A DNA stretch of 64,000 nt from an uncultured Clostridia bacterium. GTDB taxonomy: Bacteria; Bacillota; Clostridia; Oscillospirales; Ruminococcaceae. The translations under genes and the position numbers were made by a program. A model generated the notes under the pieces. The model was not told where the DNA came from. It searched no databases and worked only from the letters and a program-made list of their open reading frames with translations. Of the stretch, positions 41,907 to 50,245 are shown one piece after another; the stretch's first letter is position 1; each line of letters starts with the position of its first letter. The stretch covers positions 1 to 64,000 of the forward strand of contig CALXBH010000007.1 of assembly GCA_944386475.1 (NCBI GenBank). Direction: 5' to 3'.

Positions 41907-42569
41907 TTGATCCGGATTTTAATTGTGGAGGACGACGCGCATATCGCGAAACTATTGCAGGCGACGCTGGCGATGGTTCAGTACGAAAGCGACTGGTGCC
42001 CGGATGGACAGGAAGCTCTGGCTAAAATCCAGGGGGAAAGCTATGATTTAATCCTCCTGGATGTGATGCTTCCGGGGATGGACGGCTTTTCTTTGATGGA
42101 GCAAATCGGTCAGGGAGGGACGCCGGTGATCTTCCTCACCGCCCGGCAGGATGTGACGGATAAAGTCCACGGCCTGCGGCTGGGGGCAGAGGACTATATC
42201 GTCAAGCCTTTTGAGACGGTGGAGTTGTTAGCCAGGATCGAGGTGGTGCTCCGCCGGGCGAACAAAAGCAAAAGTGTTTTGCGTTACCGGGATATCACAG
42301 TGGACCGGCAGGAGCACACCGTTAAGCGGGGCGGGGAGCCGGTCAGCCTGACCCCCAAGGAGTTTGAGGTGCTGGCCTTTTTTATCGAGCATCAGGACAT
42401 GGCCCTGACAAGGGAGCGGCTTTTGTCCGCCATATGGGGCTATGAGTTTGAGGGGGAAAGCCGGACGGTGGATATTCATGTCCAGCAGGTGCGGAAAAAG
42501 ATGGGATTAAAAGACTGCCTGGTGACCATTCCCAAACTGGGGTACCGGTTGGAAAGCGGGGACAAGTAA
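41907..42569 (+). CDS. OmpR-family response regulator
   Basis: A 220-residue regulator: receiver domain (IRILIVEDDAH, phospho-acceptor Asp52 in ILLDVMLPGMDG, Lys in DYIVKPFE), then a winged-helix DNA-binding domain (SLTPKEFEVLAFFIEH, SRTVDIHVQQVRKKM, GYRLES). The TTG at 41907 follows GGGAGGGG; an ATG at 41892 lacks such a site. Four bases separate it from the kinase gene. Confidence 0.93.
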   Translation: MIRILIVEDDAHIAKLLQATLAMVQYESDWCPDGQEALAKIQGESYDLILLDVMLPGMDGFSLMEQIGQGGTPVIFLTARQDVTDKVHGLRLGAEDYIVKPFETVELLARIEVVLRRANKSKSVLRYRDITVDRQEHTVKRGGEPVSLTPKEFEVLAFFIEHQDMALTRERLLSAIWGYEFEGESRTVDIHVQQVRKKMGLKDCLVTIPKLGYRLESGDK

Positions 42570-42573
42570 CGCC

Positions 42574-44019
42574 ATGAAGCTTTGGCAAAAGGTGTTTTTC
42601 AGCGCCATGGCGCTGCTGCTCATCGCCATCAACGTCACGGCTGGTGTGCTCATCGGCGGAAGCTACCGGCTTTTGCTGGAACAGGAGTGGGAGCGGGCCG
42701 TTTCGGAACACCAGTATTTTACGGCTAGTGTCAAAAACCAGATTCTCGCCCAGCGCCTGCGGCAGGGAGAAATCCTCCTGAAAACAGAGGAAGTGTCCGC
42801 GCTGCTTCCGTCGGTGCTGCAAAACCCGGGCGGCCACATCCAGGGGATGGCGGTTTATTTCGGGGACAAACAGCTGCAAAGCACAAACGCAGATGCGCTC
42901 TCCGGAGAGCTTGTGGACGCTGTGAAGGAAGCGAAAGACAGCAGCTGCCGGACGCTGATACAGGATGTAAACGGCGTTTCCTATCTGATGGTGGGCTCTA
43001 CTGTCAAGCTGGAAGGGATAGACTATCATTTTTTCACTTTGTCGGATATTTCCGCCACTTTTCAGGCTCTGAACCGGCAGTTATTTTTTGCACAGGTGGC
43101 CGGTATTTTGTTTGCGCTGCTCATCGGCAGCGTTTTAATGCTGATCGTGATCCGGTTATTCAAGCCCTTTCATCAGGTGGTGGACGGCCTGCAAACATTG
43201 GCGGATGGAGACTACACCCTGCGCCTGCCTGAAACAGGGGGAGAGGAGTTTAAGCTTTTATCCCGCAACATCAACACCATGGCGGCCTCGGTGGAGGAAA
43301 ATATCGGCCGGGTAAAGGCTTTGGCGGATAACCGCAAGCAGTTTATCGACAATCTGGCCCATGAGATGAAAACGCCCCTTACCTCGATTTTGGGGTTTGC
43401 CGATCTTTTAAGAGTGCAGAAAAACGTGGAGGAAAAAAAGCGGCAGGAATACGCCGGGATTATTCTGGAGGAGACCAGACGTCTTCAAAGCCTGTCCGGC
43501 AAGCTGATGGAGCTTATCACCACCGGCAACACCGAACTGGAAATGGAGCGGGTTTTTGTTCCCGATCTGTTTCAGGAAATCATCCAGACCGCCGGCCCGA
43601 TTCTGGAGCGCAGCGGTATGACGCTGATCAGCAAGCCGGCGGATAAAACGGTGCTCATCGATCGGGCTTTGTTTAAATCCCTTCTTTACAACCTGATCGA
43701 CAATGGTATGAAAGCGTCCTCGAAAGGGGACAAGGTCTGCCTGTTTTACCGGGATACAGAAGAGGAATTTTCCGTCGGCGTGGCCGATCAGGGCATCGGC
43801 ATGTCCAAAGAAACCATCGAGAAGGCCGCCGAGCCTTTTTACATGGCGGATAAGTCCCGTACCCGCAAAGCGGGCGGCGCGGGGTTAGGCCTTGCCCTGT
43901 GTGCTGAGATCGCCCGCAGGCACGGCGCTTCGTTAAACATCCAAAGCGAGCTTCACAAAGGGAGCATCGTCTCGGTAGTCTGGAAAAAAGGGGAGAGCAG
44001 CGATGAATCTCAAAGCTAA
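42574..44019 (+). CDS. Membrane sensor histidine kinase
   Basis: A 481-residue kinase paired with the upstream regulator. Two helices (about 8-30 and 172-194) flank an extracytoplasmic sensor region of some 140 residues without recognised domain. HAMP follows (about 195-247), then the HisKA domain with His263 in FIDNLAHEMKTPL and the ATPase domain (N-box NLIDNGMKAS, G-boxes ADQGIGMS and GAGLGLALC). It overlaps the next gene by 17 bp. Confidence 0.94.
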   Translation: MKLWQKVFFSAMALLLIAINVTAGVLIGGSYRLLLEQEWERAVSEHQYFTASVKNQILAQRLRQGEILLKTEEVSALLPSVLQNPGGHIQGMAVYFGDKQLQSTNADALSGELVDAVKEAKDSSCRTLIQDVNGVSYLMVGSTVKLEGIDYHFFTLSDISATFQALNRQLFFAQVAGILFALLIGSVLMLIVIRLFKPFHQVVDGLQTLADGDYTLRLPETGGEEFKLLSRNINTMAASVEENIGRVKALADNRKQFIDNLAHEMKTPLTSILGFADLLRVQKNVEEKKRQEYAGIILEETRRLQSLSGKLMELITTGNTELEMERVFVPDLFQEIIQTAGPILERSGMTLISKPADKTVLIDRALFKSLLYNLIDNGMKASSKGDKVCLFYRDTEEEFSVGVADQGIGMSKETIEKAAEPFYMADKSRTRKAGGAGLGLALCAEIARRHGASLNIQSELHKGSIVSVVWKKGESSDESQS

Positions 44020-45169
44020 AGAAGCCGCTTTGCCAAAACAGGAGCAGGACGGCGAGAAAGCGCTTCGCCCCCATTCCGGCGGGAAAAAGGCGCGTCGGGG
44101 AAATATCCTCTTTTTGGCTTTGATCGCTGCGATCTTGGCGGCGGGGATCGCCAGCATGGCGGTTTTGCAGTACTGGCTTCCCTCCCTTTACAAAAATAAC
44201 CTCAGGACGGCGGAGGCGTCCCCCAATACCGGGGCGGTTTTGGACATGGCCGGGGATGAGACTTTGACCTTTTATCCATGGACAAAGTATTCTTCCCAAA
44301 ACAGCATCTCCTTTGATGCTCTTTATGAGCAGAGCGTTCACGACAGTGCGGCCATGCGGTCAAAGGAGGAGATTTCAGGGACGATCGACGATCTGATCTG
44401 GACAGGCGTTTCCCAGTTCGGCCCCACGCTCTCCCTAAAAAAGGCGGAAGGGGTCGCGAACAGCATGCGTTTTGATTCTGTGACCAATATTTGGTATCTC
44501 TCAAAATTCCCTATGAAGGGATCCCAGTTCACAGGAGACTATTGGATTGACGCCTCCATGTGGAACATGTCGTTTTTGTCCTTTCACATGTACCGGCAGG
44601 ACAAAACGGCAGACAACACGGATAAAACGTCTGCCACCGAAAAACTGCAGAGGGAGCTGCAGGCGTTTCAAGCCCTTTATCAGAATTATTTGGCCAGCAT
44701 GGACTGGACCCTTGCCAGCTGTGAGGAATTCCTTTTTTATCAAACGGGGGCCTATCAAGCCGGCGAAGATATTTCTGCCTGGATGAAGTTGTTGAATACG
44801 CTCTATGACCTTAGCGACTACAACACGATCTATCGTCCCGAGCAGTACAGTGAATTCGACTATCATCTGTGCGACGGCGCGTTGGGATTGATGGGCGCCG
44901 GGGAATATAACATCGTATCCTATGAAGGGGAGCTTCTGATCTTGTTCACCCTGCCTGTTCAGGAAAGCCAGGCGGATGTCGGCGGGACGGTACCCCAAGA
45001 ACAAGAAACTGATGAGACGTCCGTGGCCTGGCCGGAGCAGGCGGCCAAGGTGGTGTCCGAGACAGTGAGTTCCTTTTATCTCCCGGGAGACGGCCGACTG
45101 GCCGGAATGCTGTTTTACTACAGTCTGGAGGACCAGTGTTTTACAGGCTTTAGCTATCTTTCGGAATAA
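44003..45169 (+). CDS. Single-pass membrane protein of unknown function, coupled to the kinase
   Basis: A 388-residue protein. Residues 1-34 are basic and hydrophilic, one helix spans about 35-57, and the rest is predicted outside. The exported part is rich in aromatic residues (FYPWTKYSS, YWIDASMWNMSFLSFHMY) with no motif I recognise. The 17-bp overlap with the kinase gene suggests it is an accessory or target of that signalling system. Function not assigned. Confidence 0.75.
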   Translation: MNLKAKEAALPKQEQDGEKALRPHSGGKKARRGNILFLALIAAILAAGIASMAVLQYWLPSLYKNNLRTAEASPNTGAVLDMAGDETLTFYPWTKYSSQNSISFDALYEQSVHDSAAMRSKEEISGTIDDLIWTGVSQFGPTLSLKKAEGVANSMRFDSVTNIWYLSKFPMKGSQFTGDYWIDASMWNMSFLSFHMYRQDKTADNTDKTSATEKLQRELQAFQALYQNYLASMDWTLASCEEFLFYQTGAYQAGEDISAWMKLLNTLYDLSDYNTIYRPEQYSEFDYHLCDGALGLMGAGEYNIVSYEGELLILFTLPVQESQADVGGTVPQEQETDETSVAWPEQAAKVVSETVSSFYLPGDGRLAGMLFYYSLEDQCFTGFSYLSE

Positions 45170-45287
45170 CAGGCATCTGCCCCCATTTGCCTGTTATGAA
45201 CAAGGGGGCGCTGTAAACGGTTTCGTTTGCAGCGCTGCCTTTATGTCCGCTATTTGTATGTTGCAGGATCTTCTTGGTTTTAGGCGG

Positions 45288-45329
45288 TATAACATAAGCC
45301 CCGGCAATCATGCCGGGGCTTATGTTATA
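45288..45329. terminator. Bidirectional terminator
   Basis: A 19-base perfect stem with an ATCA loop between the plus-strand signalling operon and the convergent suf-like genes. A weaker C6/G6 hairpin lies at about 45180-45210. Confidence 0.88.
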
Positions 45330-45374
45330 AAAACTATTTTTCTGCTCTTGGCAAAATCAAAGCAACCCGGGCGG

Positions 45375-46292
45375 TTACTTTAAGAATCCTTCGATGATTT
45401 TCTGCTCCGCCTGGGTTTCATTCAGGCCCAGAGTCATCAGCTTGGTGATCTGCTCGCCTGCAATCTTGCCGATGGCGGCCTCGTGGATCAGCGCCGCGTC
45501 GATGTCGTGCGCCGTCAGCTCCGGGATCGCCTGGACAACACCGTGATCCATAATGATCGCGTCGCATTCCGAATGGCCGGAACACTGGGTGTTGCCGTTG
45601 ATAATGGAACGGAACACCTGATGGGAATGCCCTTTGGCCACCGACCGGGAGAGAAGGTGCGCTCCGGAGCCTTCGCCGTCAAGATCCACTTCGAAGTTTG
45701 TCTTAGCCACCTGGGAGCCGTCGGTCATGATCTTTTCTTTAATGACCACTTTAGCCCCTTTTTGCAGGATCGCTTTGGTCTGCCGGTTGGTGGAGTCCAC
45801 CCCTTTGATCTGGGTGGTATCCATCTCCATATAGCTGTCCTCGGCAAGCTCCATATAGGTCTGGGGATTGATAATCCGCTCTCCCGTACCGCCGCCGATG
45901 CCGATATGTTTTTCCAGGTATAACACCCTGGCACCTTTTTCCAGGAAAAAGCGGTGGATGCCGTTGTGCTGGGAGCTTTCCTCTCCCTCGGTGTGTACGC
46001 CGCATCCTGCTACAATCACCACGTCGGCGCCTTCTCCGATATAAAAGTCATTGTAAACCAGATCGTTTACGTCACTGTGGGTGACGCAGGCGGGGATATA
46101 CACCTTTTCGCCCACGGTGTGAGGGGCAACCTTAATATCAATCCCGGGCTTGTCCGTTTTGCTGATGATCTGGATATGTTCGGTGGACTGCCGCCCGGCG
46201 CACTGGGAATCCTCCCGGATGTTAAAAGCGCCGTCAAAGCTTCCTTTAAAATCCGACACGATCTCCAAAAGTTGTTCCGTAATATTATTCAT
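45375..46292 (-). CDS. SufB/SufD-like Fe-S cluster assembly protein, short form
   Basis: Scaffold-type partner of SufC in iron-sulfur cluster building. At 305 residues it is much shorter than SufB (about 465) and lacks most of the N-terminal part, but keeps the beta-helix core and C-terminal segment: GSGAHLLSRSVAKGHSHQVFRS, NTQCSGHSECDAIIMDHG, ELTAHDIDAALIHEAAIGKIAGEQITKLMTLGL. Only sufC accompanies it (7-bp overlap); sufS, sufU and sufD are absent here. This matches the minimal two-gene systems of anaerobes. ATG 46292 follows AAAGGAGG. Confidence 0.88.
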   Translation of the reverse strand: MNNITEQLLEIVSDFKGSFDGAFNIREDSQCAGRQSTEHIQIISKTDKPGIDIKVAPHTVGEKVYIPACVTHSDVNDLVYNDFYIGEGADVVIVAGCGVHTEGEESSQHNGIHRFFLEKGARVLYLEKHIGIGGGTGERIINPQTYMELAEDSYMEMDTTQIKGVDSTNRQTKAILQKGAKVVIKEKIMTDGSQVAKTNFEVDLDGEGSGAHLLSRSVAKGHSHQVFRSIINGNTQCSGHSECDAIIMDHGVVQAIPELTAHDIDAALIHEAAIGKIAGEQITKLMTLGLNETQAEQKIIEGFLK

Positions 46293-47028
46293 GAGCTTGT
46301 CCTCCTTTCCCCATGGGGCAGAAACCGGCGTGTTCTTCCGCCAGCAGGGTGGGGAGGATGTCCTCCCGCTTCCCCTGGGCGGTGATTTTGCCGCTGGACA
46401 GCACGACGATTTCGTCGGCAATTTCCAAAATCCGCTCCTGATGGGAGATGATGATAATCGAACCGCCGGATTCCTCCCGCAGCCGTTTGAAGATATCGAT
46501 TAAATTGTTAAAGCTCCACAGGTCGATGCCGGCCTCCGGCTCGTCGAAAATGGTGAGCTTTGATTTGCGGGCCATGGCCATAGCGATCTCAATGCGCTTG
46601 ATCTCGCCCCCCGAAAGGCTTGCGTTAACCTCCCGGTCCAGGTAATCGGGGGCGCAAAGGCCCACGTCACATAGATAATCGCTGATCGGCCGGGATTCCT
46701 GATTGTCCTTGGCGGCCAGCTCCAGCAGATCCCGGACGGTAAGCCCCTTAAAGCGCACCGGCTGCTGAAAAGCGTACGCCATTCCTAAGTCCGCCCGTTC
46801 GTTCACGGTTAGGGAAGTGATCTCCTTTCCGTCAAAAAAGATCGAGCCGCTGGTGGGCTTTTCGATACCGGCGATGATTTTCGCCAAGGTGGATTTTCCT
46901 CCGCCGTTGGGGCCGGTGATGACCAGGAATTTTTTATCGTCGACCGCAAGGTCGATGTTTTTTAAAATTTCTTTTCGGGAAGCGGCGCTGCCGTCAACCT
47001 GAAAAGAAATGTCCGTTAATTTCAGCAT
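46285..47028 (-). CDS. sufC: SufC-like ABC ATPase for Fe-S assembly
   Basis: A 247-residue ABC ATPase: Walker A GPNGGGKSTLAK, Q-loop region YAFQQPVRFKGLTV, signature LSGGEIKRIEIAMAMA, Walker B LTIFDEPEAGIDLW and switch His in IIISHQERIL. The layout fits SufC rather than an exporter, and no permease is nearby. ATG 47028 has AGGTG at 6 bp; a GTG at 47037 is possible. Precedes the SufB-like gene. Confidence 0.9.
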   Translation of the reverse strand: MLKLTDISFQVDGSAASRKEILKNIDLAVDDKKFLVITGPNGGGKSTLAKIIAGIEKPTSGSIFFDGKEITSLTVNERADLGMAYAFQQPVRFKGLTVRDLLELAAKDNQESRPISDYLCDVGLCAPDYLDREVNASLSGGEIKRIEIAMAMARKSKLTIFDEPEAGIDLWSFNNLIDIFKRLREESGGSIIIISHQERILEIADEIVVLSSGKITAQGKREDILPTLLAEEHAGFCPMGKGGQAHE

Positions 47029-47102
47029 AACATGCACCTATTGCCTTTCATAACCGCTGCTGCGGCAAAGGCCGTTCCTTTCTCTTGTATTTTTAGCAGG
47101 AG

Positions 47103-47120
47103 ACAGGAAACCATTCCTGT
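47103..47120. promoter_or_regulatory. Palindrome in the suf leader
   Basis: ACAGGAA-ACCA-TTCCTGT is a perfect 7-base inverted repeat about 75 bp upstream of sufC, within the predicted transcript. It may be an RNA hairpin or an operator for an Fe-S regulator. No matching known consensus was recognised. Confidence 0.45.
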
Positions 47121-47170
47121 TAAAAGGAATTTTTTGAATCCTACTAAATTGGTATATAATGATTTTCTTT

Positions 47171-47199
47171 ATTATAGCGCAAATCCTCCCGGATGGCAA
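47171..47199 (-). promoter_or_regulatory. Promoter of sufC-sufB
   Basis: Minus-strand TTGCCA (47194-47199), 17 bp, TATAAT (47171-47176), leaving a leader of about 135 bases. Confidence 0.75.
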
Positions 47200-47267
47200 T
47201 AGGGAAAGGAAAGAATTCGGAAAAAAACATGTCTAAAAATGTTTTTTTAAAAAAGAGGATTTTTGTA

Positions 47268-47330
47268 TTGACAACAGAAGTAAAGCTGCATATAATAAAC
47301 ATGTAATCAATTAAACAATCGCTTAATTGA
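47268..47330 (+). promoter_or_regulatory. Promoter and palindromic operator of the metal-efflux genes
   Basis: TTGACA (47268-47273) and TATAAT (47291-47296) are 17 bp apart. Downstream, TCAATTAA-N8-TTAATTGA (47307-47330) is a perfect inverted repeat that would cover the start of transcription. Its A/T-rich arms resemble ArsR/SmtB-type operators, which release DNA on binding Cd, Zn or similar ions (family knowledge). No such regulator gene is adjacent. Confidence 0.8.
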
Positions 47331-47345
47331 AAGGAGATGCTTGTG

Positions 47346-47564
47346 ATGAAAAAAACCTTTGCTTTACAGGATCTGGACTGCGCCAACTGCGCGGCTAAGA
47401 TTGAAAACGCTTTAAATAACCTGGAGGGGATGACCAAGGCTACAGTCAGCTTTATGTCCCAGCGGATGACGGTGGAAGCGCCGGACGACAAATTTGACGA
47501 TTTGATGAAGCAGGTGAAAAAGACCGTCCGCAAGCTGGAGCCGGATGTAATCATCAAGGCGTAG
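47346..47564 (+). CDS. Stand-alone heavy-metal-associated (HMA) domain protein
   Basis: A 72-residue ferredoxin-like HMA domain with the metal-binding motif LDCANCAAKIENAL. The DCANCA form is the one found at the N-terminus of Cd/Zn/Pb P-type ATPases. Here that domain is a separate gene 30 bp before an ATPase that lacks it. ATG 47346 is 9 bp after AAGGAG; an ATG at 47337 abuts the ribosome site. Probably hands metal to the pump. Confidence 0.88.
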   Translation: MKKTFALQDLDCANCAAKIENALNNLEGMTKATVSFMSQRMTVEAPDDKFDDLMKQVKKTVRKLEPDVIIKA

Positions 47565-47594
47565 GACGAAAAGGAAGAAAGGCGGGCCGTAACC

Positions 47595-49463
47595 ATGAGC
47601 AAGCAGACCAAGCGTTTGATACGTATTATCATAGCTGGCGCCGCACTGCTGGGCGTGGCGCTGATCCCCAGGCTTTTAGGGCATCCGCTCACCGGATGGT
47701 GGGAGCTGGGGGCGTATTTGGCGGTATATGCGCTGATCGGCTGGGATATCCTTTGGAAAGCCCTGCGCAATATTATAAGAGGCCAGGTCTTTGATGAAAA
47801 CTTTTTGATGGCGGTGGCCACCATAGGCGCGTTATGCCTGCGGGAATATTCCGAAGCGGTGGCTGTGATGCTGTTTTACCAGGTGGGCGAGTGGTTTCAG
47901 TCGGCGGCGGTCAATAAATCTCGCCGGTCGATTGCCAGCCTGATGAATATCCGGCCGGATTACGCCAACGTCATGCGGGACGGCGAACTTGTCCAGGTGG
48001 ACCCGGAACAAGTGGCCGTGGGCGAACAGATCGTCATAAAGCCCGGGGAGCGCATCCCCTTAGACGGGCAGGTGGTGGAGGGGAGCTCCACACTGGATAC
48101 TTCCGCTTTGACAGGGGAATCCGTGCCCCGCAAGGTGGATGCCGGCAAGGACGTCATCAGCGGCTGCATCAACCTCACGGGGATGCTCACGGTACAGGTG
48201 GCAAAGGAATACGGGGAGTCCACCGTGGCGAAGATTTTGGATCTGGTGGAAAACTCCAGCAGCAAAAAGGCCAAGGCGGAAAACTTTATCACCAAGTTCG
48301 CCCGGTATTATACCCCGGCAGTGGTGATTGCCGCGGTAATCCTGGCGGTGGTACCGCCGCTGTTTTTGCCGGGCTTCCCCTTTGGCGAGTGGATCTCCCG
48401 GGCGCTTACCTTCCTGGTTATTTCCTGCCCCTGTGCATTGGTGATCTCCATCCCCCTTTCCTTCTTCGGCGGGATCGGCGGCGCTTCCAAACAGGGCGTT
48501 TTGGTAAAGGGCAGCAACTATCTGGAGGCGTTGGCAAATACCGAAATCGTGGTATTCGATAAAACAGGCACGCTGACGAAGGGAACCTTTGCAGTCACAA
48601 AGGTGGAGAGTAAGCTTAACTCGAAAGAAGAACTGCTGGCAGTCGCCGCCTATGGGGAGAGCTATTCCAACCACCCCATCTCCCAGTCCATCCAAAAAGC
48701 CTATGGGCAGGAGATCGACCGCAGCCGGGTGGAAAAAGCGGAGGAGCTTTCCGGCTTAGGCATCCGCGCTGTAGTGGACGGGAAGACCGTCCTGGCGGGC
48801 AACAGCAAGCTGATGGACAAATTCGGTATCGCCTATGATTCTCCCGACACGGCGGGAACGGTGGTCCATATCGCCGTGGACGGCGTTTACGGCGGCTATC
48901 TGCTCATTGAGGATGAGATCAAGGCGGACTCCGCCAAAGCGGTGGAAGACCTGAAAAAAGTCGGCGTCAAAGAAACGGTGATGCTCACCGGGGACAACGA
49001 CGCCGTGGGCCGCCGGGTGGCGGAAACACTTCATCTGGACAAGGCTTATACCGAGCTTTTGCCGGCGGATAAAGTGGAGAAGATGGAACAGCTGATGACC
49101 GAAAAATCGCCTAAAGGCAAGCTTGTGTTTGTGGGCGACGGCATCAACGACGCGCCGGTGCTGGCCAGGGCGGATATCGGCATCGCCATGGGCGGCCTTG
49201 GTTCCGACGCGGCCATCGAGGCGGCGGACGTGGTCATCATGACCGACGAGCCCAGCCGGATCGCCACGGTGATGAAGATTTCCCGGAAGACTCTGCGGAT
49301 CGTGCGGCAGAACATCGTCTTTGCCCTGGCGGTAAAAGCGATTGTGCTGGTGCTGGGCGCCCTTGGGTTTGCCAGCATGTGGGCGGCGGTGTTTGCCGAT
49401 GTGGGCGTGTCGGTCATTGCGATTTTAAATGCCATGCGGGCGCTGCGGGTAAAAAACGGATAG
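47595..49463 (+). CDS. Heavy-metal P1B-type ATPase (Cd/Zn/Pb efflux type)
   Basis: A 622-residue metal-exporting ATPase. Its start has no HMA domain. Visible: GESVPRKV (actuator), the transmembrane SCPCALVISIPLSFFGG (metal site Cys-Pro-Cys), DKTGTLTKG (phosphorylated Asp), SYSNHPISQSI with the conserved HP dipeptide, and GDGINDAPVLARADIGIAMG. The CPC motif and DCANCA chaperone favour Cd/Zn/Pb over copper. Preceded by a palindromic operator and the HMA gene. Confidence 0.92.
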   Translation: MSKQTKRLIRIIIAGAALLGVALIPRLLGHPLTGWWELGAYLAVYALIGWDILWKALRNIIRGQVFDENFLMAVATIGALCLREYSEAVAVMLFYQVGEWFQSAAVNKSRRSIASLMNIRPDYANVMRDGELVQVDPEQVAVGEQIVIKPGERIPLDGQVVEGSSTLDTSALTGESVPRKVDAGKDVISGCINLTGMLTVQVAKEYGESTVAKILDLVENSSSKKAKAENFITKFARYYTPAVVIAAVILAVVPPLFLPGFPFGEWISRALTFLVISCPCALVISIPLSFFGGIGGASKQGVLVKGSNYLEALANTEIVVFDKTGTLTKGTFAVTKVESKLNSKEELLAVAAYGESYSNHPISQSIQKAYGQEIDRSRVEKAEELSGLGIRAVVDGKTVLAGNSKLMDKFGIAYDSPDTAGTVVHIAVDGVYGGYLLIEDEIKADSAKAVEDLKKVGVKETVMLTGDNDAVGRRVAETLHLDKAYTELLPADKVEKMEQLMTEKSPKGKLVFVGDGINDAPVLARADIGIAMGGLGSDAAIEAADVVIMTDEPSRIATVMKISRKTLRIVRQNIVFALAVKAIVLVLGALGFASMWAAVFADVGVSVIAILNAMRALRVKNG

Positions 49464-49491
49464 GTATTTTCCAGGGAATAAATAAACGACT

Positions 49492-49524
49492 AAAAGCCAG
49501 CGCCCATTTAGGACGCTGGCTTTT
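49492..49524 (+). terminator. Terminator of the metal-efflux genes
   Basis: An 11-base perfect stem (AAAAGCCAGCG with CGCTGGCTTTT), reading into TTTT, 28 bp past the ATPase stop. Confidence 0.88.
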
Positions 49525-49554
49525 GTCAATGCTGTTTTACCAGGGAGGAGAAAG

Positions 49555-49848
49555 CTAATTGGAGCCTTGCGCGGGACTTTCGTTTGTATATTTTTGTTTT
49601 GCCTGATCCACCTTTTGCTGCTCGGCGGCCTCTACCTGATACCAGCCGCGCTTTTGCATCTCGGTGAAGATATCCTGCTGGATCTGGTGTTCCTCGTTTA
49701 AGATGTTCATAAACTCATCCCGGACAGCGGGGTGGGCGCATTCACTGGCAAAGGCGTTATAGTCGCCGGTTAAAAATTTCTGGGTGGAAAGGGCGTCGTT
49801 TAACATCTCTTTGTCATCGAAGGACTGGGTGTTGATTTTTACTTCCAT
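49555..49848 (-). CDS. CotF-family spore coat-like protein
   Basis: A 97-residue helical protein of the coat F type: LNDALSTQKFLTGDYNAFASECAHPAVRDEFMNILNEEHQIQQDIFTEM, with a C-terminal KRGWYQVEAAEQQKVDQAKQKY. Such proteins have a ferritin-like helical form and occur in the coats of sporulating Firmicutes. ATG 49848 follows AGAGGTG. The next coat-like gene lies 30 bp upstream in the same orientation. Confidence 0.88.
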   Translation of the reverse strand: MEVKINTQSFDDKEMLNDALSTQKFLTGDYNAFASECAHPAVRDEFMNILNEEHQIQQDIFTEMQKRGWYQVEAAEQQKVDQAKQKYTNESPAQGSN

Positions 49849-49878
49849 CAAAATCACCTCTACTTTCTTATTTCCGCT

Positions 49879-50064
49879 TTAGCCAAGCTGGCTGAGCAGC
49901 CGGGTGTAGTGGTTCTGGTGTTTGGCGGCGATCTGCTCACACTTGGTTTTCAGCTGGGGATCGGTCATTTTTTCGGCGTACATCTTGTACTTTTTAACCA
50001 TTGTCTCCTCTTTGCTGAGCTGGTCCGAGATGGCGCTCAGCTCCTTGGAAGTCAGTTCTGCCAT
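49879..50064 (-). CDS. Small helical coat-associated protein
   Basis: A 61-residue protein predicted almost fully helical (SKELSAISDQLSKEETMVKKYKMYAEKM, then KCEQIAAKHQNHYTRLLSQL). It resembles the short partners that precede CotF-like genes in clostridia. ATG 50064 is 8 bp after AAGGAGG; the ATG six bases upstream is too close to the site. It forms a pair with the CotF-like gene. Confidence 0.8.
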   Translation of the reverse strand: MAELTSKELSAISDQLSKEETMVKKYKMYAEKMTDPQLKTKCEQIAAKHQNHYTRLLSQLG

Positions 50065-50173
50065 GCTCATTACCTCCTTGTTTTTGGTTGATCGGGCTAT
50101 CGTTTGCCCACAGGATTAGTATGGCATGGTAAAATAAGGATTATGCAGCACTGCACTTTTTTCGGAAAAGTCA

Positions 50174-50209
50174 AAAGGGCGTATGGCCGCATGCGGCCAT
50201 ACGCCCTTT
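50174..50209. terminator. Bidirectional terminator
   Basis: A 36-base perfect palindrome (18-base arms) between the coat genes' promoter region and the AraC gene's 3' end. Probably ends the AraC transcript. Confidence 0.85.
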
Positions 50210-50245
50210 GGTCTGTAAGTCCTTTTGGCAGCCGGCTGAAAAAAA

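Noticed and set aside
47144-47824. 226-residue open frame on the minus strand across the metal-efflux promoter
   Set aside because: It runs through a consensus promoter, an operator and two well-supported genes on the other strand.
50100-50160. Sporulation-sigma promoter for the coat-like genes
   Set aside because: A CATACTAAT-like -10 is visible on the minus strand, but no matching -35 at proper spacing for SigE or SigK was found.
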